Positions 34,105-41,113 of a DNA stretch of 64,000 nt are shown here, piece by piece. Numbering within the stretch: the stretch's first letter is position 1; each line of letters starts with the position of its first letter. The notes below the pieces were generated by a model. That model was not told the origin of the DNA. It searched no databases and was given only the letters and a program-made list of their open reading frames with translations. Origin of the DNA: Algoriphagus iocasae (GTDB lineage Bacteria > Bacteroidota > Bacteroidia > Cytophagales > Cyclobacteriaceae); the NCBI RefSeq assembly GCF_014206875.1, contig NZ_JACIJO010000001.1, positions 186,001-250,000 of the forward strand. Reading direction: 5' to 3'. Made by a program: the position numbers and the translations under genes.

Positions 34105-34356
34105 ATGGTTGTAGTAAGTACAAGAGAATTTCGCCAAAATCTCAAAAAATACCTGGATTTGATTGATAAAAATGAGCGGGTTATCATTCAGAGAGGCAAG
34201 GATAAAATTTATGAATTATCAAACAATGTGAAAAATGATCGCTTTTTTGATGATCCTGCAATTCAAGAGCGAATATCAAAAAGCATTCAGTCCTACAATG
34301 AAGGTAAAACGGTAAAGTTAACTGACGATCAATTAAAGGAACTTCTTGGAATATGA
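34105..34356 (+). CDS. Phd/YefM-type antitoxin
   Basis: From ATG 34105 the 83-residue protein starts VVVSTREFRQNLKKYLDLIDKNERVIIQRG, the standard Phd/YefM N-terminal DNA-binding domain. The acidic C-terminal tail (DDPAIQERISKSIQSYNEGK) is the toxin-binding part. It overlaps the toxin gene by four bases. An upstream ATG would run through the operator and was rejected. Confidence 0.88.
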   Translation: MVVVSTREFRQNLKKYLDLIDKNERVIIQRGKDKIYELSNNVKNDRFFDDPAIQERISKSIQSYNEGKTVKLTDDQLKELLGI

Positions 34357-34631
34357 ATTTTGAGATTGTTTTCACCTCAGAAGCATTAGAAGATATTGAG
34401 AAACTAAAGAAAACTGGCAACAAAATTCTAGTAAAGAAGCTGTTCGCATTATTCCAAGAACTTAAAGTACACCCCGAAACAGGCACAGGTAAACCCGAGA
34501 AACTTAAATACTACCAGCAGAACACCTGGTCGAGAAGGATCGACAAAAAGCACAGGCTTGTTTACTTAATAGACGGTGCAAAGATTGTAGTGACGGTTTT
34601 AGGTGCTTATGGCCATTATGACGATAAATAA
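34353..34631 (+). CDS. Txe/YoeB-type mRNA interferase toxin
   Basis: The 92-residue product is the size of YoeB and has its pattern: the helix ALEDIEKLKKTGNKILVKKL, GKPEKLKYYQQNTWSRRID, KHRLVYLIDG and the terminal GHYDDK with the catalytic-region His and Tyr. YoeB cuts mRNA at the ribosomal A site. It overlaps the antitoxin gene by ATGA, so translation is coupled. Confidence 0.9.
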   Translation: MNFEIVFTSEALEDIEKLKKTGNKILVKKLFALFQELKVHPETGTGKPEKLKYYQQNTWSRRIDKKHRLVYLIDGAKIVVTVLGAYGHYDDK

Positions 34632-34691
34632 AGCGCATTTTCTACTGTTTGTTTTTTTCTAACTTTCCACTTTAGCTTTCTGACTTACAAA

Positions 34692-35930
34692 CTACCTCCT
34701 CTTCAACTTAATTACCGTAATCTCAGGCCATATCCCAACTCTACCCGGAAAGGCCAAAAATCCAAATCCTCTGTTGACATGCAGGTAGCGTCCGAGTTCC
34801 TCATACATTCCAGCCCATTTCGGGTAGCGAAGGGAAGCCGGACTCCATTTGATAAAGCCAGGGATCTCTATCCCAAACTGCATCCCATGGGTATGACCAC
34901 TTAGCGTAAGATGGATGAACTGGGAGAAGTTTTTCACCTGCTCGTCAAAATGGGAAGGATCATGACTCATCAGAATTTTAAAACTCTGATCGCTGAGATT
35001 TGAAGCAGCTTTCTTCAGGTCTCCATATTGCCCAAATCCCTTTCCCCAATTTTCCACTCCGATCAAATCGATATGGGCTCCATTTTTTTTAAGCTTCACG
35101 TTTTCGTTTTTTAAAAGCTGAAAACCTAATTCCCCCTGAATTTCATAGAGTCGCTGCATATTTGCCTCTTTGGCTTCCTTGCTAGGCCAAGACATATAGT
35201 CTCCATAATCATGGTTTCCTAAAATGGAATATTTGCCCATGGGAGCTTTCAGCTTCTTAAAAGTGTCTATCCAAGGCTCCATTTCCCCAGAATGATTGTT
35301 TACCAAGTCCCCTGTGAAAAGGATCACATCTGAATTTTGTTTGTTGATCAGTTCCACGCCATACTCCAGCTTTTTCTTGTTGTCAAAGCTACCTGAATGG
35401 ATGTCCGAGATCTGGGTGATGGTAAATCCGTCAAACTCCTGCGGTAAGTCATCAAATTCCAGGGTATGGTTCACAACCCGATAGCGGTATTTACCCACCA
35501 AAACACCATGCAAAATCCCTAAAAAGGGGATAGAAGATACAATTAGGGCAGTTTGGCTGATGAATTTTCTTCGGTCTGGCAAGAAGTCACCTTCCCGGCT
35601 TCCTGATACTGATTGATAGATTCCGGTAAAAAATCTCAGAAAATCCTCCCCAAACATAAATCCCAATAGGATCAGTTTTGGGATCAGAGAGAGCACTATC
35701 AGGGAGATTAATCTACCAAAATTCAGGCTGAGATTGCTTCTGTTGAAAGTCAGAAATCCATATACCACAAAGAGGTAAATGAAAATGGAAAATGCCCAAT
35801 AAACGAGTTTTATCCAGCTTTGGGCAGGAAGCCCGGTTTTGAAAGCTTGAAAGGAATACCAATCGATCAGGAAGAAAAAGAGGAGGAAAAGAAGAATTCG
35901 TACCAAAACAGAAAATGTGAGTAGGTTCAA
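34692..35930 (-). CDS. Membrane metallophosphoesterase (YkuE/YaeI-like), full length
   Basis: The 412-residue protein has four N-terminal membrane segments (residues 1-90) and a further segment near 130-150, then a calcineurin-like domain with the complete metal set: DIHSG, GDLVNN, GNHDYGD, SHDPSHFDE and GHTHGMQFG. It probably hydrolyses phosphoesters at the outer face of the inner membrane. The last residues, IKLKRR, differ from the KRKSES tails of the three fragments at 30215, 32424 and 33643. The downstream side begins with the toxin-antitoxin module. Confidence 0.9.
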   Translation of the reverse strand: MNLLTFSVLVRILLFLLFFFLIDWYSFQAFKTGLPAQSWIKLVYWAFSIFIYLFVVYGFLTFNRSNLSLNFGRLISLIVLSLIPKLILLGFMFGEDFLRFFTGIYQSVSGSREGDFLPDRRKFISQTALIVSSIPFLGILHGVLVGKYRYRVVNHTLEFDDLPQEFDGFTITQISDIHSGSFDNKKKLEYGVELINKQNSDVILFTGDLVNNHSGEMEPWIDTFKKLKAPMGKYSILGNHDYGDYMSWPSKEAKEANMQRLYEIQGELGFQLLKNENVKLKKNGAHIDLIGVENWGKGFGQYGDLKKAASNLSDQSFKILMSHDPSHFDEQVKNFSQFIHLTLSGHTHGMQFGIEIPGFIKWSPASLRYPKWAGMYEELGRYLHVNRGFGFLAFPGRVGIWPEITVIKLKRR

Positions 35931-36179
35931 TCTATAGTTTCTTTATCTCCTAAATAGGAATAAGAAACCATGAGACAACTTGTACGTGGTAAATTACTCC
36001 TTAGGTTGAGTAAGTTGCAAGTTTTTATGTTTTCAAAAATGTGTTTATTCCAGAAAGAGTGAATGTGTGCTTGACGAATTTTACTTTTTGATAATTTCTT
36101 CTTTTTCCTGATTAGGCAATTTTCTTTCCCTTTTTCGTTTCTTTGTAGCGGATTTATTCCGCATCAAGCCTATTACACT

Positions 36180-37496
36180 ATGAGACAGTTACTCCTCAGA
36201 CCCGGAGCAGAAGAATTATCCTATGAAATCCGTGGGATCGTCAAAAAAGCCCGACAAATTGAAGCTCTAGGTTATTCTATGACCTGGGAAAATATCGGTG
36301 ATCCGATCCAAAAGAGCAATCATGTGCCTGATTGGATGAAAGAGATTATTGCCGATTTATTGAAAGAGGACAAAACTTATGGCTATGCGGATTCCAAAGG
36401 GGTGTTGGAAACACGGAAATTTCTTGCTGATCTTAATAATGAAAGGGGAGGAACCCAAATCAGTGCGGAGGATATTCTCTTTTTTAATGGACTCGGTGAT
36501 GCAATTGCAAAACTATATCAGTTTTTGATTCCTACTGCCAGAATTATCGGCCCATCACCAGCCTATAGTACGCATAGCTCCGCCGAGGCGGCCCATGCCA
36601 ATGCTGCTCCGATTACCTATAAGTTGGACCCGGACAATCAATGGCTTCCGGATATGGAGGACTTGTATTTGAAAGTGCGCTATAACCCTTCTATCGTTGG
36701 TATTTTGATTATTAATCCGGACAACCCTACCGGCATGGTTTATCCAAAAGAAGTGTTGGAAGCTTTTGTCAAGATCGCTGAGGAGTTTAATCTCCTGTTG
36801 ATCACGGATGAGATTTATCAAAACATCACTTATAATGGCATTACTGCTGTGCCGCTTTCTGAGGTAATCGGAGATAGGCCTGCGATTTCTTTGAAAGGGA
36901 TTTCCAAGGAATTCCCTTGGCCAGGTGCGCGATGCGGCTGGATGGAGTTCTACAATCGAGAGTCCTCAAAAGAATTTTCCAAGCTTTGTCAAACATTGGA
37001 AAATGCGAAAATGATCGAGGTTTGTTCGACTATTTTACCTCAGTTGGCTATTCCGAAAATCATGAAACATCCTGCCTATTTCAAATACAGAGAAGAGGCA
37101 AATGCGCAAATCGGCAAGCGAAGCGATTGGATGCGGGAGATTTTGGGAGATATTCCAGGGATTAAATTCAACCCAACCCAGGGAGCATTTTACAATACGA
37201 TCGTGTTTGATGAAGGAGTGCTTAAAGAAGGGCAGTCCTTACCGATTGAAGATGAAAAACTTCAAAGCCTTCTAGATTCTTGGTTGGAAGAAAATAACAT
37301 GCCTTTGGATAAGCGATTTGTTTACAATTTGCTGGCAGCAGAACAAATATGCGTGGTGCCGATATCTTCCTTCTGTTCAGATCTCCGTGGTTTCCGCGTG
37401 ACACTTTTGGAAGAAAACGAAGAAGTCTTTAAAAATACCTTCAGAAGATTGGGTAAGGCGATTGGGGAGTATTTGAAGTCGGAAGTCGTTGTTTAG
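36180..37496 (+). CDS. PLP-dependent class I/II aminotransferase
   Basis: The 438-residue enzyme has the fold-type I pattern: FNGLGDAIAKLYQFL, the NPDNPTG cofactor-loop, the DEIY strand, and the Schiff-base region SLKGISKEFPWPGARCGW, where the Lys of KGIS or SKEF is the likely PLP lysine. The arginine near the C-terminus (RGFRVTLL) would bind the substrate carboxylate. It transfers amino groups between amino and keto acids; the exact substrate is not evident. It is a single gene with no operon partner in view. Confidence 0.88.
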   Translation: MRQLLLRPGAEELSYEIRGIVKKARQIEALGYSMTWENIGDPIQKSNHVPDWMKEIIADLLKEDKTYGYADSKGVLETRKFLADLNNERGGTQISAEDILFFNGLGDAIAKLYQFLIPTARIIGPSPAYSTHSSAEAAHANAAPITYKLDPDNQWLPDMEDLYLKVRYNPSIVGILIINPDNPTGMVYPKEVLEAFVKIAEEFNLLLITDEIYQNITYNGITAVPLSEVIGDRPAISLKGISKEFPWPGARCGWMEFYNRESSKEFSKLCQTLENAKMIEVCSTILPQLAIPKIMKHPAYFKYREEANAQIGKRSDWMREILGDIPGIKFNPTQGAFYNTIVFDEGVLKEGQSLPIEDEKLQSLLDSWLEENNMPLDKRFVYNLLAAEQICVVPISSFCSDLRGFRVTLLEENEEVFKNTFRRLGKAIGEYLKSEVVV

Positions 37497-37630
37497 AAGG
37501 TAGTCGCAGTGAGTAGTCTCAGTAGGCAGTCTCAGTGAGCAGTCTCAGTATTCAGTCGCGGTAGGCAGCTCAGTATTCAGTCGCAGATAACAATCTCAAT
37601 TTCAGTCTCAGTGGGCAGTGGTCAAGTATT
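37497..37630 (+). repeat. Short-unit array, CAGTCTCAGT type
   Basis: Variants of a ten-base unit such as GCAGTCTCAGT, GCAGTCGCAGT and TTCAGTCGCAGT are repeated about ten times. It begins right after the aminotransferase stop. It is the inverse orientation of the CTGCGACTG units at 38095-38175, so together they frame the four-helix-bundle gene. Confidence 0.75.
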
Positions 37631-37649
37631 ACTGCGTAGTTTCAATAAG

Positions 37650-38021
37650 CTATTTTCCTGAAACACCGAATTTTGAAGGATTCAACATCATATAATTTAT
37701 GAGTTTCCCTACTTCCTCTGATTTTTGGATTAGATCTAAATGCGTTTCATCAATTATGTAATTGCATGCATGTGCAAAATCTAACCAAACGTTGGTTTCA
37801 CTGTTTTCCATGTCTGCATCGCTTAGTTTAGATTTAAAATGAGCTGGGAATATTCGTTTTCTATATGATTCAGCTATACATGCACATACAGATCTGCTTG
37901 ACCTTCTTACTTGATCAGTTAATGAATATTTTTCTTCTTTGGGAAAACTTTTTGAAATATTAAAAATGAGCATGGCTAATTCAAATCCTTTTTTGAATGC
38001 TAATAGTTGTTTGTAGTCCAT
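37650..38021 (-). CDS. Four-helix-bundle (S23/IVP-like) protein
   Basis: The 123-residue product has the standard opening YKQLLAFKKGFELAMLIFNISKSFPKEEKYSLTDQVRRSSRSVCACIAES, then a second helix pair (WLDFAHACNYI, SEEVGKLINYM). This fold was first found in proteins encoded in 23S rRNA intervening sequences and also in diversity-generating retroelement accessory proteins. Here neither is near. The gene is framed by inverted short-unit arrays at 37497 and 38095. Function unknown. Confidence 0.85.
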   Translation of the reverse strand: MDYKQLLAFKKGFELAMLIFNISKSFPKEEKYSLTDQVRRSSRSVCACIAESYRKRIFPAHFKSKLSDADMENSETNVWLDFAHACNYIIDETHLDLIQKSEEVGKLINYMMLNPSKFGVSGK

Positions 38022-38094
38022 AAGTCTTTTAGTAAAAATTGAAAAATCTTTTCTTTTATTAATTCTCTTTGTAGTTCTAAAAACCCTATATCTC

Positions 38095-38175
38095 CTAACT
38101 GCCTACTGATTACTGCGACTGCCTACTGAACACTTCGGCTATCTACTGAACACTGCGACTGCCAACTGAACACTA
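38095..38175 (+). repeat. Short-unit array, CTGCGACTG type
   Basis: Units such as CTGCCTACTGA, CTGCGACTGCC and CACTGCGACTGCC are repeated about five times, in the opposite orientation to the CAGTCTCAGT array at 37497. The same unit appears in the tails of repeat family A. Confidence 0.75.
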
Positions 38176-39114
38176 ATTACCGTGTTCTCTCACCTTTATC
38201 CTTTTATTAGGTACTATTACCTCTTCTTCAAGAGGCATATTAGCGATGTTAGGTAATTCTGGTTGCCCGGCGTTGATCCAGGCGGTGTACCAGAAGTCGG
38301 CGATCATTTTGATGGCATGTTTCATTTGTCTTTCGACCTGCTGGTCAAGGGCGGCGGCATAGGCTTCTGTGAATTCTTTTGAATAAACCCGGACAGTTTG
38401 CTTGTTTCGTTCTTCGAAGCTGAATTTTTGATCTGGAGCAAAATCTTCGGTCAACTTCTTTTCAAAAAATAAAACTGAATCCACCTGGCTATGTGCCCGT
38501 TTTACGGCTTTCCAAATCTCCTTTTGAGGTTGGTCTACATAACTTGCTTTGCCTACCCAAAGCGAAAAATCAGAAGCCAATAACTCGGGAATCCTGCTTT
38601 CCCAAAAACCATGAATGCCGATTTGATCTGTGAGTTGACCGTTATAATTTTCAGTTGTATGGAGCGGGACATTCAGATCTCCCAGGTAATGCCCCAAATC
38701 TGCGGATAGTCTGAGTATGGCCAACGCATTTTTTTCTTCGAAAGCTTTGGTGAGATTTTGAAAAGTAAGGTAGGCGGACCAAGGGCCAATTCCTTTGGCT
38801 CGCAGGGAGTCTTCTGAGAATTTTTCTACCGCAACAAACCAATATTCAGGAAGAATTTCCAGCGCATTCTCTCCATATTGATCCAAATCTATGTAGTGTT
38901 TTTCGGCTTCACCTTCCACAGCGTAGCGCCGCTTGTCAGGGTTTACTGCGTTTTCAGTAATGTATTGAATATGAGGTTTGTAAAACTGGATTAATTCCGG
39001 TGGTAAAGAATAAACCGCCATTCGATTGATCAATGAATGCGCATAAAAACCCCAAAAGAAGGAGGTTTGAATCAAAAAAAACTGACAAAAAATTAAAATA
39101 AATGATCCAGTCAT
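38173..39114 (-). CDS. Phospholipase C/S1-P1 nuclease-like zinc enzyme
   Basis: The 313-residue protein has a signal peptide or anchor (residues 1-22) then WGFYAHSLINRMAVYSLP, whose Trp and His are the first zinc ligands in this fold. Further ligands fit HYIDLD, SADLGHYLGDLNVPLHTTENYNG, and GIHGFWES. This metal arrangement is shared by the zinc-dependent phospholipase C and S1-P1 nuclease superfamily. It should act outside the inner membrane on phospholipids or phosphodiesters. It ends at the short-unit array beside the four-helix-bundle gene. Confidence 0.82.
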   Translation of the reverse strand: MTGSFILIFCQFFLIQTSFFWGFYAHSLINRMAVYSLPPELIQFYKPHIQYITENAVNPDKRRYAVEGEAEKHYIDLDQYGENALEILPEYWFVAVEKFSEDSLRAKGIGPWSAYLTFQNLTKAFEEKNALAILRLSADLGHYLGDLNVPLHTTENYNGQLTDQIGIHGFWESRIPELLASDFSLWVGKASYVDQPQKEIWKAVKRAHSQVDSVLFFEKKLTEDFAPDQKFSFEERNKQTVRVYSKEFTEAYAAALDQQVERQMKHAIKMIADFWYTAWINAGQPELPNIANMPLEEEVIVPNKRIKVREHGN

Positions 39115-39243
39115 ATCTAAAAATGTTAAAATATTAAACTGTGAAATCTTAGAAAATAACCTATCTTTGTGCCAGAATAGGCGAAATAGTACAATTTTCA
39201 GGTTTTGATGAATTGGACAATTTGCTGTAATTCAAGAAATAAA

Positions 39244-39274
39244 TTGGCAGTGTAAATAATTTCTAATAACTTTG
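39244..39274 (+). promoter_or_regulatory. rpsT promoter
   Basis: TTGG at 39244 and TAACTTTG at 39267 match the Bacteroidota -33/-7 consensus with a 20-base spacer. The start is 53 bases further on, leaving an untranslated leader. A second -7-like TATCTTTG at 39162 may be an upstream promoter. Confidence 0.65.
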
Positions 39275-39326
39275 CACTCCAATTCGGAATAGGGGAACGT
39301 AAAGAATTTATTTATTATAACTAGAT

Positions 39327-39581
39327 ATGGCAAATCACAAATCAGCACTTAAGAGAATTCGTGCAAACGAAGCGAAGCGTTTGAGAAACAGATACCAAGC
39401 CAAAACAACCAGAACTTTCATCAAAAGATTGAAAGCTACTACTGATAAAGTTGAAGCTACTGAGCTTTACAAAAAAGTAGTTTCTATGTTGGATAAATTG
39501 GCGAAGAAAAATGTGATTCACAAAAACAACGCTAATAACAAGAAATCAAGATTGGCCAAGTTAGTTAACGCTCTTGGTTAA
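39327..39581 (+). CDS. rpsT: 30S ribosomal protein S20
   Basis: The 84-residue basic protein has the S20 sequence: [21 protein letters not shown], a central helix and the end [15 protein letters not shown]. It binds 16S rRNA in the small subunit. It is followed 20 bases later by a strong terminator, so it is a single-gene transcript with its own promoter. Confidence 0.95.
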   Translation: MANHKSALKRIRANEAKRLRNRYQAKTTRTFIKRLKATTDKVEATELYKKVVSMLDKLAKKNVIHKNNANNKKSRLAKLVNALG

Positions 39582-39601
39582 TACTTAAAGATTCTATCTT
39601 T

Positions 39602-39630
39602 AAAAAAACCCTGCTTGTCAGGGTTTTTTT
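39602..39630 (+). terminator. Terminator after rpsT
   Basis: AAAAAAACCCTG and CAGGGTTTTTTT form a long stem with loop CTTGT and a T-tract. The A-rich 5' arm lets it work on both strands. Confidence 0.88.
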
Positions 39631-39677
39631 ATTGCCTATAAGTTAGTATTTTTAGTTGAACTTTTTTATTTGTTGAC

Positions 39678-40373
39678 ATGGAAAATAATTCCTCCATCAA
39701 GATTTCTCAACTGGCAGAAGAAGATCGGCCAAGAGAAAAGCTTTTACTAAAAGGCAAGTCTGCACTCTCTGATGCTGAGCTAATTGCAATATTAATTGGA
39801 TCTGGTACTCCTTCACTAAGTGCAGTGGATTTATCGAGAAATATCCTTTCATCGGTCAATCAAGACTTATTTTCTTTGGCAAGGCTGACTATTCAGGATT
39901 TGAAGAAATTTAAGGGAATCGGCGAAGCAAAAGCAATTTCGATCGTGGCAGCGATGGAGCTTGGAAGAAGGAGGAAAGAGGCAGAGCCATTACAAAAACC
40001 AAAGATCACTTGCTCTCAGGATATTTATCAGCTGATGAAGCAAGAACTTCAGGACGAACAAATAGAATATTTTTATCTGATTTTATTGAGTCGATCTAAT
40101 CAGGTCATCAAAAAACATCTTATTTCCCAAGGGGGCACGGCAGGCACAGTTGTGGATACCAAACTGGTCTTTAAAGCAGCTTTGGAACACTTAGCCCAAT
40201 CCATTATTTTGGTACACAATCATCCCAGTGGGAATCTGAAACCATCCGAACAAGACAAGAGATTGACAGAAAGAATGGTAAAAGTGGGGAGAGAATTGGA
40301 TTTGCCTGTTTTAGATCATGTGATTTTTACAGATGTTGGCTACTTTAGCTTTGCAGATGAAGGAATGATTTAA
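39678..40373 (+). CDS. radC: RadC-family JAB-domain protein
   Basis: The 231-residue protein has an N-terminal helix-hairpin-helix (LKKFKGIGEAKAISIVAAMELG) and a JAMM metallopeptidase-like domain with HNHPSGNLKPSEQD. RadC was named as a DNA-repair protein, but its true role is unclear. It lies 4 bases before the DUF1684 gene, so the two are probably co-transcribed. Confidence 0.92.
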   Translation: MENNSSIKISQLAEEDRPREKLLLKGKSALSDAELIAILIGSGTPSLSAVDLSRNILSSVNQDLFSLARLTIQDLKKFKGIGEAKAISIVAAMELGRRRKEAEPLQKPKITCSQDIYQLMKQELQDEQIEYFYLILLSRSNQVIKKHLISQGGTAGTVVDTKLVFKAALEHLAQSIILVHNHPSGNLKPSEQDKRLTERMVKVGRELDLPVLDHVIFTDVGYFSFADEGMI

Positions 40374-40377
40374 ATAG

Positions 40378-40995
40378 ATGAAACCAAAACACATTTTAAC
40401 CTTGCTGGTGGCGATAGTAATCATCGCTGCGGTTGCCTATACCTTAACAAGTACCGATAGCCCCGAGGCATATATTGAAAAGGTGGAGGCAGAACGGGAA
40501 AGACAGTTTAAGTTTATCCGATTCAATGCTGAATCCCCTTTGACAGAGTCCCAAAAGCAGTCTTTTACGAAGCTGGAATTTTATCCCATTGACCCAACTT
40601 ACAAGGTGAAAGCCTTGATGGTGACAATAGAAAATAAAAAAGTGAGGGAGGTTCCTTTGACAGATGGTTCTAAAGAGCGATACATTGAGCATTCCTGGGC
40701 TGAGTTTGAGATTCAGGGAAAACCACAGCGCTTGTTGCTGATGCAGTCCATGGATGAATCGGATAAGAGAAATTTCTTTTTGGCTTTTGCAGATGAAACC
40801 AGTGGAGTAGAAACCTATGGTGGAGGACGTTACATCAATGCAAGACAAGATGGGAAATCCAGTATCACCTTGGATTTTAATTTGGCTTATAATCCTTATT
40901 GTGCTTATAATCCGGATTACGCATGCCCGATTCCACCTCGTGAGAACATCCTGGAAATCCCAATTCCGGCAGGAGAGAAAAATTACGATAAATAG
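40378..40995 (+). CDS. DUF1684 family protein
   Basis: The 205-residue product starts with a membrane anchor (ILTLLVAIVIIAAVAYTL) and carries the DUF1684 signature LDFNLAYNPYCAYN, YACPIPPRENILEIPI and AGEK at its end. The family is widespread in Bacteroidota and Actinobacteria and has no established activity; the Cys-rich strand suggests a metal or small-ligand site. It follows radC with a four-base gap. Confidence 0.88.
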   Translation: MKPKHILTLLVAIVIIAAVAYTLTSTDSPEAYIEKVEAERERQFKFIRFNAESPLTESQKQSFTKLEFYPIDPTYKVKALMVTIENKKVREVPLTDGSKERYIEHSWAEFEIQGKPQRLLLMQSMDESDKRNFFLAFADETSGVETYGGGRYINARQDGKSSITLDFNLAYNPYCAYNPDYACPIPPRENILEIPIPAGEKNYDK

Positions 40996-41113
40996 CCTTT
41001 TTGCCTACCGCAATTCTCTTAAATTTGTAGCTTATTCTAATCAATTTGGGGTTTTCGAACCCTTTTTGTTTATCAATACGAATCTTAGATTCGAAAGCAC
41101 TAGCTAATATTCA

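Noticed and set aside
35969..36061. 30-codon frame starting MRQL, resembling the first codons of the aminotransferase
   Set aside because: The likeness covers only a few bases and the rest does not match, so a duplication cannot be supported.
37497..37630. CRISPR array
   Set aside because: The units are about ten bases, degenerate and without unique spacers of constant length.
37650..38021. Diversity-generating retroelement built on the four-helix-bundle gene
   Set aside because: No reverse transcriptase, variable repeat or template repeat is present nearby.
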